From a virus: a DNA stretch of 64,000 bases. Position 1 is the first letter of the stretch, and every line of letters starts with the position of its first letter. The notes beneath the pieces are model-generated. The model had not been told where the DNA came from, made no database searches, and saw only the letters and a program-made list of their open reading frames with translations. This document shows positions 51,719 through 60,018 of this stretch, piece by piece. The translations under genes were made by a program, and so were the position numbers. The stretch is from the IMG/VR virus record IMGVR_UViG_3300025154_000061, positions 1 to 64,000 of that record. One strand, 5' to 3'.

Positions 51719-54615
51719 AGATCGAACGCGTGCGCCTCGACGGGATCACCCGCTACCGCAGGCCGATCGAACTCGCGCTTCCCGAGGGGGTCGTCGCGAT
51801 CGTCGGGCCGAACGGGTGCCTACAGGGCGACGTAGAGATTTACGATCCAACGGACGGATCGTCCGTCGCCGTTCGCGATCGTTACAATCGGGGCGTGCCG
51901 TTTCACGTATGGGCGTTAGGGCCGCATGGGGTCGTAACGACGGCCGCAATGCCCCCTTGCAAGTATCCGCCCGCTCAAATGCTGCGATTGCGGTTCGCGG
52001 ACGGGAAGTCGATTACGGTGACTCCGGCGCACAAGTTTTGGAGCGGCGCCGAGTGGTTGACAGCTTCCGCCATTTTTCAAGCCCTGCGAGAGAACGGGCG
52101 CGTCCGGCTGCCGTCCAGTTCGGCCGCTTACCTGTCAACTCATGCCGAAGATGATCTGCGTTGGTGCGAAATAATTCCAGATTCTCCGGGCGGTTGTCGG
52201 CGTGTTCCCCGTTGCGATGATGCACGACTTCTTCCGGCAGAAGTCGGCGCCCGAGAATCCGTTCCATTACGAGGCGATGCTCCCGAACTAGCCCTTTGCG
52301 ATCTGCGTCGGGGTGATACGGAAGCCGTAGAAGAATGTAGCCGTCGGCGTCAATCACCCGACCGCCGCGCCACGACCCATTGCGAGCGCCCGGCGCTCCC
52401 CGGTCACGAATCGCTCCTCCGACGTTGCGGATTGCCTTCGCGATCCGGCTTTGATTCGAGTGCATTGACCGGGCGATCTCCGCGAGACTCGCCCCGCTCT
52501 CGTAGCGTGCAAGAGCTTCGCGCCTCCGCTCATCCGTCCAATTCTGACGCATCGACGCCCCCCGGGGTTATGGTTCCTTTCGAAACATACCCCGCGATTG
52601 ACCCGTCGACAATCGAAATTGTCGCGGTTGGCGAGCTACCGTGCGAGCCTTACTACGACTTCCACGTCCCGGTTCACCTAAACTATTGGGCCGCCGGGGT
52701 CTGGAATCACAACTCCGGCAAGACGACGCTTCTCGAATGCCTCGGCCCGGCCGTCTTCTTCCGCGAGTTGCCGACCCGCGAGCCCTCGGGAATCCAGAAT
52801 TGGATCGGGCCGAAGGGCGGCCGGATCGAACTCGACTTCGTGCGGGGCTCGCGCCGCTACGAAGCGATCGTCGAGATCGACGGGTCGGGCAGGCAAGCCG
52901 CGTTCCTGACGTGCGACGGGGTCAAGCTCGCGTCGGGCAAGGTGCGCGACTACGACGTCGAGATCGCGAAGGTGGTCGGCAACCGCGACGCCTTCTACGC
53001 CTCGGTCTTCGGGATGCAGGGCGGGGGCGGGCGCTTCGAGTCGCTCGAAGTCACCGACCGCAAGGCGATCTTTCGCTACTACCTCGGGCTCGACCGGGTC
53101 GACAAGGCGCACCGCGCCGCCCGCGCCCGCCTCGAAGCGCTCGACGTCTCGAAGATCGCCACGCTGCGCGCCGATCTCGAAGCCTGCGAGACGGCGATCG
53201 CCGAGGCCGAGGCCGACGTCAAGGCTGCGGTCTTCGCGGCCGACGCCGAGCGCGAGGTAAGTCGCAAGGCGCGCGCCAAGCTCGACGACCTGCTCGCGCT
53301 CTCGTCGACGGCCGAACTCGTCGACGCCTACGACACCGCTCTCGACGCGGCGGGCGAGGCGCAAGACGCGCTCACCGCCCTACCTGCCCGCCCGGCCGCC
53401 GCGCCTGCGCCGACGGGCGACAAGGGCGCCGCTACGATCGCCTTAGAGGCCGCGAGGAAGAAGAACGAGGGCTACCTCGTCAAGAGCGCCGAGATCGCCC
53501 GCGTCGGCTCTTCGCTGGCGACGGCGAACGCCGACCTCGTGCGGGCGAACAAGGCGACCGAGCGTCTCGCGCGCGTGCCGTGCAAGGGCGAGGGCGCCTT
53601 CGCCGGGTGCGAGTTGCTGCGCGACGCGATCGCCGCGCGCGAATCGATCGCTGCGCTGCGCGACGTGTGCGCCAAGGCCGAGCAGGCGCACGAGACGTTG
53701 AAGGTCGAGGTCGCCGCGCTCGTCGTGCCCCGCGAGAAGCTCGACGCACTGCGCGCCAAGGTCGCCGAGGCCGAGCGGGAACTTGAAGCGCACCGCCTCG
53801 GGGCCGAGCGCTGCCGCGCCTACGACGAGAAGCGCGATCGACTGAACCGTGCGCTCGCTGACGCGAAGAGGCAGGCCGCCGCGCTGCGTGCCCGGCTGCC
53901 GAAGGTGATCGACGACGTGCCGTCGCTGGCGCAGATCGACGCCGCTCGCGAGGCGAGCGCCGCCGCGAGTGCCGCCTACGAGAAGGCGATCCGCGAGCAC
54001 GAGGCGGGCGTCGCTGCGTTCGGCGGCGCCCTCGATCGCAAGGCCGGGATCGAGAAGGCCCTCGCCGCCGAGGAAGCTCGCGCCGCCGACGCGCCCGCGC
54101 TCGAACTGCTCGCCCGCGCTCTCGGGGCGAACGGGATCCAAGCCTACGAGATCGACGCCGCAGGCCCCCGCGTCTCGGCCCTCGCGAACTCGCTCTTGCA
54201 TGCCTGCTACGGGCCGCGCTTCGACGTCGAGGTGCGCACGACGAAGGCGTTGAAGAGTGGCAAGGGCGAGAAGGAAGACTTCGACGTCGTCGTCTACGAC
54301 AACGACAGCGGGATCGAGAACACGATCGCCGGGCTGTCGGGGGGCGAGAAGGTGATCGTCGACGAGGCGCTTCGGCTGTCGCTCGTGATCTTCGCCGACG
54401 AGCGCCTCTCGGTTCCGTTCCGGGTGCTCTACCGCGACGAGACGATCGGCGGGCTCACCCGGGACAACCGCGCCGCCTATGCGCGAATGCTTCACCGCGC
54501 CCGCGATCTCGGCGACTTCGGGCAGATCTTCCAAGTGACCCACGACGAAGAGTCGAGCGAGAGCGCCGATGTCGTGATCGCGATCGACGAGTCGGGCAAT
54601 GTCTCGGTCGCATGA
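51715..54615 (+). CDS. SbcC/Rad50-like ATPase interrupted by an intein
   Basis: A 966-residue precursor: 667 residues of SMC-type ATPase plus a 299-residue intein (35-333). ATG 51,715 overlaps the methylase stop (ATGA). Walker A is split as IVGPNG|SGKTTLLE. After the intein come Q-loop FGMQGGGGRFES, long helical coiled coils (~480-860) around a short hook with VPCKGEGAFAGCELL (two Cys, spaced wider than the Rad50 CXXC), then AGLSGGEKVIVDEALRLSL (signature) and YRDETIGGL (Walker B region). Partner of the SbcD-like nuclease. Splicing is needed for ATP binding. Confidence 0.8.
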   Translation: MKIERVRLDGITRYRRPIELALPEGVVAIVGPNGCLQGDVEIYDPTDGSSVAVRDRYNRGVPFHVWALGPHGVVTTAAMPPCKYPPAQMLRLRFADGKSITVTPAHKFWSGAEWLTASAIFQALRENGRVRLPSSSAAYLSTHAEDDLRWCEIIPDSPGGCRRVPRCDDARLLPAEVGARESVPLRGDAPELALCDLRRGDTEAVEECSRRRQSPDRRATTHCERPALPGHESLLRRCGLPSRSGFDSSALTGRSPRDSPRSRSVQELRASAHPSNSDASTPPGVMVPFETYPAIDPSTIEIVAVGELPCEPYYDFHVPVHLNYWAAGVWNHNSGKTTLLECLGPAVFFRELPTREPSGIQNWIGPKGGRIELDFVRGSRRYEAIVEIDGSGRQAAFLTCDGVKLASGKVRDYDVEIAKVVGNRDAFYASVFGMQGGGGRFESLEVTDRKAIFRYYLGLDRVDKAHRAARARLEALDVSKIATLRADLEACETAIAEAEADVKAAVFAADAEREVSRKARAKLDDLLALSSTAELVDAYDTALDAAGEAQDALTALPARPAAAPAPTGDKGAATIALEAARKKNEGYLVKSAEIARVGSSLATANADLVRANKATERLARVPCKGEGAFAGCELLRDAIAARESIAALRDVCAKAEQAHETLKVEVAALVVPREKLDALRAKVAEAERELEAHRLGAERCRAYDEKRDRLNRALADAKRQAAALRARLPKVIDDVPSLAQIDAAREASAAASAAYEKAIREHEAGVAAFGGALDRKAGIEKALAAEEARAADAPALELLARALGANGIQAYEIDAAGPRVSALANSLLHACYGPRFDVEVRTTKALKSGKGEKEDFDVVVYDNDSGIENTIAGLSGGEKVIVDEALRLSLVIFADERLSVPFRVLYRDETIGGLTRDNRAAYARMLHRARDLGDFGQIFQVTHDEESSESADVVIAIDESGNVSVA
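51817..52713 (+). mobile_element. Intein inside the SbcC Walker A motif
   Basis: Starts at Cys35 (CLQGDVEIYDPTDGS, block A), has block B-like VTPAHKFWSG (Thr, His), and ends HLNYWAAGVWNHN before Ser+1 (52,714). Splicing joins GPNG to SGKTT and rebuilds the P-loop. Between blocks the intein frame is Arg/Ser/Pro-rich and carries an endonuclease gene on the reverse strand. The precursor frame stays open throughout. Lower GC than neighbours. Confidence 0.85.
52013..52552 (-). CDS. HNH homing endonuclease nested antisense in the SbcC intein
   Basis: 179 residues on the reverse strand, the only supported minus-strand gene in the window. An N-terminal helix-turn-helix (WTDERRREALARYESGASLA, EIARSMHSNQSRIAKAI) precedes an HNH_3-type core: GRVIDADGYILLRLPYH, VREHRLVMERILGRRLL, VVHHRNGEHADNRPENLELF with the His-His, Asn and Asn/Glu residues of the motif. 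A GGGGGG ribosome binding site lies a few bases before its ATG (52,552). It would cut intein-free sbcC alleles and spread the intein. Confidence 0.75.
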   Translation of the reverse strand: MRQNWTDERRREALARYESGASLAEIARSMHSNQSRIAKAIRNVGGAIRDRGAPGARNGSWRGGRVIDADGYILLRLPYHPDADRKGLVREHRLVMERILGRRLLPEEVVHHRNGEHADNRPENLELFRTNADHLRHELTGKRPNWTAAGRARSLAGLEKWRKLSTTRRRSKTCAPESP

Positions 54616-55618
54616 CCTCGCCGCCGCCAACGCCGAGAGCGCGAGGCGCTACGATTGGACGCCTCGCGACTTCGGCGCGCTCGACTTCGACGACGTGCTC
54701 GCCGAGAAGGTGCGCGCGTTTCAGCGCGATCGCCTGCTCGACGAGACGGGCTTCGTCGACGCCCGCACGTTCAAGGCGTTCCTGCAATGGCAGGTCGCCT
54801 ACGACGACGGCTCGAAGGATCGCGAGCGCGAGGCGAACCCGCCGCCCGTCGCCGACGTCAGCGTCTATCCCGACAACGATCCGCGAGTGCTCGCGACGCG
54901 CGTCTTCCGCGCGTCGAACTGCGTCGTCTCGGCTCTCGATCCCGCGATCTGCGACGTGCTGACGGGCTGCGGAAAGAGGGCGAACGTGATCACCTCGCCC
55001 CGTGCGTGGGAAGGGGCCGCCCGCGCGTTCGAGGGCGCGCCCCTCGTCGACGTAGGGGCCGCGCTCTCGACCCGCATCCTAGACGAAGGTCGAGCGTCAG
55101 GCGCCAAGGGTTGCGCGTTCGCCGTCTTCGCCCTCTCGTCGGCCGACTTCGACACGAACGAGCGCGCGCCGACGTGGGCGGGCGACACCGTCGCGCGAAT
55201 CAAGGCGCTCGTCGGCGACGTGCCCGTCGGCGTGCTCACTGCGATCTGCGTGCGTGACGCCCGCCGCGTTGAACGTCGCCGCGCGTGGGCTCGGCTCGCC
55301 GCGTTCGACGCCGCGCTGCCCCTCGTGCCCGGCCCCTATACCGGGGTCGAGACTGCGACGGGGCTCGCCTCGTTCGAGTGGGCGATCTATGGGCAGATCC
55401 GCGCGCCGTTTCAATTCCCCGTCTACGCTGGCCCCGCGAACGCCCCGATCGAGCAGCAAGAGCAAGAGCTTTTCCGTCTGCGCGATTGGCTTGCCCGGTG
55501 GGGGTTTCGGGGTTACGGTGCCCGGGTGTCGAGCGATAGGCTAGTCAAAGCCCTTGTCGGGGACGTCCCCCGCGAGGTGGTTCGGATCGACGTGCGCCGT
55601 GAAGGCGCCCAAGACTGA
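54599..55618 (+). CDS. Peptidoglycan-binding-domain protein, possible second lysin
   Basis: 339 residues; ATG overlaps the SbcC end by 17 bases. Residues ~10-70 look like a PG_binding_1 domain (VLAEKVRAFQRDRLLDETGF, VDARTFKAFLQ). The C-terminal ~250 residues (PNTDARVLATRV region onward) show alternating strands and helices like a TIM-barrel hydrolase, with GPYTGVETATG and FEWAIYGQ; catalytic residues cannot be named. It is far from the lysis cassette, so a virion-associated or early cell-wall enzyme is possible. Moderate confidence in the domain only. Confidence 0.4.
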   Translation: MSRSHDLAAANAESARRYDWTPRDFGALDFDDVLAEKVRAFQRDRLLDETGFVDARTFKAFLQWQVAYDDGSKDREREANPPPVADVSVYPDNDPRVLATRVFRASNCVVSALDPAICDVLTGCGKRANVITSPRAWEGAARAFEGAPLVDVGAALSTRILDEGRASGAKGCAFAVFALSSADFDTNERAPTWAGDTVARIKALVGDVPVGVLTAICVRDARRVERRRAWARLAAFDAALPLVPGPYTGVETATGLASFEWAIYGQIRAPFQFPVYAGPANAPIEQQEQELFRLRDWLARWGFRGYGARVSSDRLVKALVGDVPREVVRIDVRREGAQD

Positions 55619-55628
55619 GGGGGATCCC

Positions 55629-56120
55629 ATGTTGGTATTCATGCAGCCCAACGTGATCGACGCGATCAAGTCGTGCGTCGGGAAGGTGGTCGTGATCGAG
55701 ACGGCCGAGGGTGTGACGCGCCGGGGCAAGCTGACGCAGATCCGCACGCGGGCGATCAACGTCGGGGTGCGCACGGGCGAGCCCCGCGAGTTCGTGCCCG
55801 GCATTCGCGCGACTCGCTCGCGCGACTTCAACTTCCCGATCGAGTTCATCCTCGACGGCGACGCGGCCGATCCGATCCCGTTCGCGACCTGCTCGCGCTT
55901 CGACGTCGACGGGGTCGCCGAGAAGATCGACGTCGTCGCCGAACTCGCCGAGATCGAGAAGGCCGAGAAGAAGGGCGCCGAGCCCGCGAAGAAGCCCGCG
56001 CCCGAGGCGCCCGCCAAGGCCGAGCCCAAGACGTCGGCCGTCGACGACGCCTTCCCCGATCCACCCCCGGCCGAGGGCAAGAAGGGCGTGGGCGCGACGC
56101 CCAAGGCGCCCAAGGCGTAG
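55629..56120 (+). CDS. Sm/LSm-like protein with Ala/Lys/Pro tail
   Basis: 163 residues, ATG 55,629 after AGGGGGATCCC; an upstream in-frame ATG would overlap the previous gene. Residues 10-60 have the Sm-fold order: a helix (MQPNVIDAIKSC), GKVVVIETAEGVTRRGKLTQ and strands ending in an Asn-containing loop (INVGVRTG). Phage Sm-like or Hfq-like proteins are rarely noted. The last ~65 residues are low complexity. It may bind RNA, but structure comparison is required to decide. Confidence 0.4.
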   Translation: MLVFMQPNVIDAIKSCVGKVVVIETAEGVTRRGKLTQIRTRAINVGVRTGEPREFVPGIRATRSRDFNFPIEFILDGDAADPIPFATCSRFDVDGVAEKIDVVAELAEIEKAEKKGAEPAKKPAPEAPAKAEPKTSAVDDAFPDPPPAEGKKGVGATPKAPKA

Positions 56121-56123
56121 AAG
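56095..56123 (+). promoter_or_regulatory. CGACGC-class promoter before the XRE regulator
   Basis: CGACGC (56,095-56,100), 17 bp, TAGAAG (56,118-56,123), then GGGCGAA. The TAG is also the stop codon of the upstream gene. Confidence 0.55.
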
Positions 56124-56158
56124 GGGCGAACGCACCAACGCAACGACAGGGGGCGAAC

Positions 56159-56704
56159 GTGGGCGAAGAGCAGAGGGCAACGCAGGCGGCGGGGCGCAAG
56201 CTCGTGATCGCGGATCTCGGGCTCGTGAACCGGGCGATCTCGGCCGCCTTCAAGGCGGGCAGCGACTACAAGCTGCTCGAAGTGGGCGCGCGCTTGCAGG
56301 AAGACAAGCGGCTTCCGCCGAAAGACGTGCTCTTGCAGCGCGCCATGAACCAAGCGGGGATCCCGAACGGGCTGCCCGTCTTCGACGTGGCGTCGGGGGC
56401 CGACCCCGCGACGGTGGCGCTGCGCGTCAAGCACGAGGTCGCCGAGGGCGAGGGGCGCCCGACGCCCACGATCGGCGACTACCTGCGCCGGGCTCGCGCC
56501 GGGCGGCCGCAGGGCGAGATCGCCAAGGCGGCCGGGATCTCGGTCGAGACGCTCGCGCGCTACGAGAGCGACGGCGTCGCGCAGAAGGGCGAGATCCTGG
56601 CCAAGATCGGCGACGCCCTCGGGGTGCCGAAGGCGCACGCCGCCCTTTGGATCAAGCTCGCCGACGCGACCAAGGGCGCCAAGACCCCCGCTGCCGCCGC
56701 CTGA
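56159..56704 (+). CDS. XRE-type transcription regulator
   Basis: 181 residues from GTG 56,159 after GGGGGCGAAC. A C-terminal helix-turn-helix (~110-170) is clear: TIGDYLRRARAGRPQGEIAK, AAGISVETLARYESDG, then ILAKIGDALGVPKAHAALW. The N-terminal ~100 residues are helical and unassigned. Transcribed from a CGACGC-class promoter. It may be the repressor that binds one of the recurrent palindromes (inference). Confidence 0.65.
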   Translation: MGEEQRATQAAGRKLVIADLGLVNRAISAAFKAGSDYKLLEVGARLQEDKRLPPKDVLLQRAMNQAGIPNGLPVFDVASGADPATVALRVKHEVAEGEGRPTPTIGDYLRRARAGRPQGEIAKAAGISVETLARYESDGVAQKGEILAKIGDALGVPKAHAALWIKLADATKGAKTPAAAA

Positions 56705-56707
56705 CCC

Positions 56708-56748
56708 GTCCCCGGGGCTGCCTGCGTTGGGGCGGGCGCTCCGGGGGC
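56708..56748 (+). terminator. Hairpin after the XRE gene
   Basis: GTCCCCGG (56,708-56,715) can pair with CCGGGGGC (56,741-56,748), one G-U pair, across a 25-nt GC-rich loop. No U-tract. It lies in the 75-bp gap before the transglycosylase gene. Confidence 0.35.
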
Positions 56749-56779
56749 TTGGGTCTTCGCCTCGTCGAAAGGCCCGCCT

Positions 56780-57256
56780 ATGACTTCGATTGTCGTTTCA
56801 ATCCTCGCCGCCCTCGCGCTGCAACCGACGAGCAAGATCTCGAAGCCCGAGGCCGTCGCCTTCGCGATCGTGGCGCACGTCTGCGCCTGCCTTCATGACG
56901 TGCCGCCCGTCGAAGCGATCGCGAACGCCTACGTCGAGAGCCGCTTCGACAACGCCGCCGAGGCCGGGCACGGTCGGGGGCGCTTCCAAGTTCTCTGCGG
57001 CCCGGGTCGGCGTTGGTGCTCGCCGTTGGTTTGGGCGTTCAAGCTCGACGTGCGCGGCCCGATCCTGAACGCCTACGAAGGGGCGCGTCGCATGGGCGCG
57101 TTCTTGCACGACTGGCGCCCGGCCGTGCGCGCCCGCTACCTTTGCCACTACAACGCGGGCTCGCGCTGCGACGCCGACGGGCGCCGCCACGAAAGGCGCG
57201 TGAAGGCCGTTCTCGCGAGGCTCGCCGATCGCCTGCCCGATTCCCGCGCCTTCTGA
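56780..57256 (+). CDS. Lytic transglycosylase-like protein (SLT-type)
   Basis: 158 residues, ATG 56,780. An N-terminal hydrophobic stretch may be a signal (SIVVSILAALALQP). The SLT order is visible: VEAIANAYVESRFD (candidate catalytic Glu), AGHGRGRFQV, ILNAYEGARRMGAFL and RYLCHYNAGSRC. It should cleave peptidoglycan, perhaps as an accessory lysin. Neighbours are small unknown genes, not tail genes, so it is likely not a tail-tip enzyme. Confidence 0.6.
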   Translation: MTSIVVSILAALALQPTSKISKPEAVAFAIVAHVCACLHDVPPVEAIANAYVESRFDNAAEAGHGRGRFQVLCGPGRRWCSPLVWAFKLDVRGPILNAYEGARRMGAFLHDWRPAVRARYLCHYNAGSRCDADGRRHERRVKAVLARLADRLPDSRAF

Positions 57257-57264
57257 CCTGCGAG

Positions 57265-57293
57265 CGACGCACGGGCACGCCGACGCGTAGAAC
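57265..57293 (+). promoter_or_regulatory. CGACGC-class promoter
   Basis: CGACGC (57,265-57,270), 17 bp, TAGAAC (57,288-57,293), then CGGGCGAA, entirely intergenic. Clearest member of this class, upstream of the gene at 57,319. Confidence 0.6.
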
Positions 57294-57318
57294 CGGGCGA
57301 ACAAGCAAGGGGTCGAGA

Positions 57319-58173
57319 ATGTCGAAGCCCGTTCCGCCCGAATTCAAAGAGAGCGTGCTCGGTCTGCTCGTCGACCGGATCAAGGCGGCCCGGCCCGAGG
57401 TCGTGGTCGTGGGGGTCGTCGACGCGACCTACAAGTCGCCCGTCTGCTCGATCGTCTTCGACGCCGACCCGCTCGATCCCGAGGGCACGACCCGCAAGAC
57501 GATCGCGCAGGCCGAACAAGACAACGCGCCCGGCCCGATCGCGTTCGACCTGGGCTTCGCCAAGCCCTACGGCAGCGACAAGACGAAGGTCACGCTTCAT
57601 TCGCGCAAGTGGTCGTTCGGCGCCGACGAGTCGAAGACGTTGACGCAGAGGCGCGACGGCGACTTCAACCTCTCGCTCGGCGCGGTGTGGGTGCTCGACG
57701 TGCTCGACGACGTCAAGCGCTGCCGCCTCGCCAAGAAGAAGGCGGCCGAGGATCGCGCCGTGATCGTCGAGGCGGTCTTCGAGAAGCTCGGCTCGAAGTT
57801 CTGCGACCCCTCGACGGGCGCGCCCTTCGCCCGCCGCGAAGACGGCACGGCCCCGGGTTCCTACCGTATGAACGCCGCGAGCGATCGAACGCGCCTCGAC
57901 GTCGTGCGCGTCGACCCTTCGGGCGTCGACATTCCCTGCGTCAAGATCGAGGCCGTGCTTCACGGGGTGCCCCTCGACGCCGCCGAGCGCATCTTGCGCC
58001 GCCTCGTGCTCGAAGGCTTCGTCGACGAGGCGCCGCGCTGCCCGCCGAACGAGGTCTTGCGCAAGGCGTTCGCGCACGCCGACGCGACCCACGAAGAGCG
58101 CCTCGCCGAGCACGACGCCGCGTTCCTGCCCGGGGTCGACGCGCGGCCCGACCTCACCGACCCGCGCGAATAG
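57319..58173 (+). CDS. Unknown protein
   Basis: 284 residues, ATG 57,319 after AAGGGG. Pattern: helix (ESVLGLLVDRIKAA), strands (EVVVVGVVDATYK, SIVFDADPLDP), a helical region with RAVIVEAVFEKLG, and a Cys-containing C-terminal part (CPPNEVLRKAF). No motif recognised. First gene after a CGACGC-class promoter. Confidence 0.45.
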   Translation: MSKPVPPEFKESVLGLLVDRIKAARPEVVVVGVVDATYKSPVCSIVFDADPLDPEGTTRKTIAQAEQDNAPGPIAFDLGFAKPYGSDKTKVTLHSRKWSFGADESKTLTQRRDGDFNLSLGAVWVLDVLDDVKRCRLAKKKAAEDRAVIVEAVFEKLGSKFCDPSTGAPFARREDGTAPGSYRMNAASDRTRLDVVRVDPSGVDIPCVKIEAVLHGVPLDAAERILRRLVLEGFVDEAPRCPPNEVLRKAFAHADATHEERLAEHDAAFLPGVDARPDLTDPRE

Positions 58174-58182
58174 GGGCGACCC

Positions 58183-58722
58183 ATGACGACGACCACGACA
58201 GCGCCCGAGACGGGCGCCGAAGAAGCGCTCGGTTGGCTTGGCGGCGACGCCGCCCGCCTGACCGCGCTCGCGAAGCGCTGCGCCCGCATCGTCGACAAGC
58301 TCGCCCCGATCGGCGACGAACTGCGCACGCAAGACAACCTCGGCACGAGCGATCCCGTCTTCATCGTTCAGCAGAAGCGCCGGATCTATGGCGGCGACGA
58401 GGGCTACGGCGATCACGTTTGGGTCAACGACGGGTGCGAGGCCGACGAGGAAGATCACAAGCGCTTCGACGAACTCGACCGGAACTTCGACGAGATCCCC
58501 GAGGGGTGGTCGCGCCTCGACTACGTCGACGTCTTCGACTTCGTGCGTGCGTGCTTCACCCGCAAGGCGGCCGAGCGCTACCTCGAAGAGAATCGCCACA
58601 ACCTGACCGAGCCCCGGATCTGGACCGACACCGCCTATCGCAATCGCGAATGGATCGAACTGCGGGCGCTCTTCGTCGAGTGCTCGCAGATCGTCGAGGA
58701 AGAGCGGGGCCGCCCGCTATGA
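58183..58722 (+). CDS. Unknown acidic protein
   Basis: 179 residues, ATG after GGGGCGACCC. Mostly helical and acidic, with a Thr-rich start (TTTTTAPETG) and a charged middle (CEADEEDHKRFDELD). No family recognised. ATGA overlap with the next membrane protein gene indicates an operon. Confidence 0.45.
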   Translation: MTTTTTAPETGAEEALGWLGGDAARLTALAKRCARIVDKLAPIGDELRTQDNLGTSDPVFIVQQKRRIYGGDEGYGDHVWVNDGCEADEEDHKRFDELDRNFDEIPEGWSRLDYVDVFDFVRACFTRKAAERYLEENRHNLTEPRIWTDTAYRNREWIELRALFVECSQIVEEERGRPL

Positions 58723-58934
58723 CGCTCGCGACCTGCAACCCCGCGCTCGCGACGGCCGTCGGTGCGGCGGTAGGGCTGGCGCTCTTTCTCGCTGCGATCG
58801 GCCTCGGCGCGCTCGTGCGTGGGCTCGTGCGGGATCGTGAGTTCCGACGTTGGGCGCTGCGCGAGAGCGCCGAGATCGCAGCATGGATCGCCCTCACCCT
58901 ATCCGCGCTCGCCCTTCTTCGGTCGTGCGCATGA
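58719..58934 (+). CDS. Small membrane protein
   Basis: 71 residues with two predicted membrane helices (~10-35, ATAVGAAVGLALFLAAIGLG; ~50-68, AAWIALTLSALALLR) and a basic loop between them. Part of the chain of overlapping genes from 58,183. Could be an antiholin or superinfection-related protein; no evidence decides. Confidence 0.5.
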   Translation: MTLATCNPALATAVGAAVGLALFLAAIGLGALVRGLVRDREFRRWALRESAEIAAWIALTLSALALLRSCA

Positions 58935-59194
58935 CGACCAAGGCCGAGGCCCGCGTAGGCGAGATCGTGGTTGCCGCCATGCGCGCGATCGCGGCCCGGG
59001 GCGACCGGGCGATCGTCTTCGTGACGCAGGGGCGCCGCGTCGAGAGCGATCTCGCGCCCGTCGTGGCGCGCGGGATCGACGACGTGCGCTTCGCCGAGGC
59101 CGTGCTCGTGCTGTCGGCGAACGGCTCGTCGATCGTCGTCGCCAAGAACAACCACGGGCGCCCCGAGGCGATCCCGCTCGACGAGCAATCGTGA
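58931..59194 (+). CDS. Small unknown protein
   Basis: 87 residues, ATGA overlap. Helical start (EARVGEIVVAAMRAIAARG) then strands around AIVFVTQGRR and SIVVAKNNHG. No family recognised. Confidence 0.45.
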   Translation: MTTKAEARVGEIVVAAMRAIAARGDRAIVFVTQGRRVESDLAPVVARGIDDVRFAEAVLVLSANGSSIVVAKNNHGRPEAIPLDEQS

Positions 59195-59370
59195 ACCGCG
59201 CCGACGACCTCGCCCTCGTGCTCGAAGTCTTCGCCGTGCGTTGGGTCGGGCAGACCTGCGCCCGCCTCGCTGGCGCGCAGACGTGGGCCTACGACCTCGA
59301 CGTTCGCGAAGTGGGCTACCTCGCCCGGGTCGTGACGTTGATCGCGACGCCTGCCCCGCCTGACGCGTAG
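59191..59370 (+). CDS. Very small unknown protein
   Basis: 59 residues from GTG 59,191 overlapping the previous stop. Helical, with one Cys and two Trp. Its stop codon forms part of the promoter at 59,345. Supported by overlap and spacing only. Confidence 0.4.
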   Translation: MNRADDLALVLEVFAVRWVGQTCARLAGAQTWAYDLDVREVGYLARVVTLIATPAPPDA

Positions 59371-59373
59371 AAG
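59345..59373 (+). promoter_or_regulatory. CGACGC-class promoter
   Basis: CGACGC (59,345-59,350), 17 bp, TAGAAG (59,368-59,373), then GGGCGAA, upstream of the KLADAR gene group. Confidence 0.55.
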
Positions 59374-59398
59374 GGGCGAACGCTTCGAGGGGATCGCC

Positions 59399-59608
59399 GT
59401 GAAGCTCGCCGACGCCCGCCAACGCCACGACGAACGCACGCCGCGCGAGGTGCCGATCGTGCATTGGGCGGATCCCGCGCCTGACGCGCCGGGCTTTCGT
59501 TCGGTGCTCGCCGTCTGCGGGAACCTCGCGGGCTTCGCTGCGACGCACGCCTACGACACGACCTGCCCCGAATGCCTCGCCCGGTTGCGCGAAAGGTCGG
59601 GGAAGTGA
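59399..59608 (+). CDS. KLADAR-group small protein 1
   Basis: 69 residues from GTG 59,399 after GAGGGGATCGCC. Starts KLADARQRHDERTPRE, the same N-terminal block as the next two genes. C-terminus has DTTCPECLARLRE, a half zinc-ribbon, plus a Cys at 40. Function unknown. Confidence 0.5.
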   Translation: MKLADARQRHDERTPREVPIVHWADPAPDAPGFRSVLAVCGNLAGFAATHAYDTTCPECLARLRERSGK

Positions 59609-60018
59609 AGCTCGCCGACGCCCGCGATCGCTTCGTGCGTGGCGTCCCGACGTCGACGCCGCCCTTCACCGCTTCCGAACTGCTCGCCGCGTTGAAGGCG
59701 GCCCGCCTTCCGCTGACCGCTGGCGAGTTCGACGCAACGCACGAGTGGGCGATCCGCTACGGGCTGCCGCTCGCAGACGTGGTCGAGCGCATGAAGAAGG
59801 CGACCGACGACAAGGCCCTCGAACGCGCACAACGCAAGCGCCTCGACGCCAGCGCTCGCGCGCAGATCGACGCCGCGTTCGAGGCCCGCGAGCATTCGCC
59901 CGAAGCGCACGAGAGCCGCACCGCTGCGGATCTCTACCGGGAGGGGCACACTGTAGCCGACGCGGTCGCGATCGTCGTGGAATCGGCCGCCGCGTTCGCC
60001 AAGAGGGGCAGGCCGTGA
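59605..60018 (+). CDS. KLADAR-group protein 2
   Basis: 137 residues from GTG 59,605 overlapping the previous stop. N-terminus KLADARDRFVRGVPTSTPP is nearly that of the following gene. The rest is helical, with a region like a short helix-turn-helix (RYGLPLADVVERMKK; EGHTVADAVAIVVE). Function unknown. Confidence 0.5.
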   Translation: MKLADARDRFVRGVPTSTPPFTASELLAALKAARLPLTAGEFDATHEWAIRYGLPLADVVERMKKATDDKALERAQRKRLDASARAQIDAAFEAREHSPEAHESRTAADLYREGHTVADAVAIVVESAAAFAKRGRP

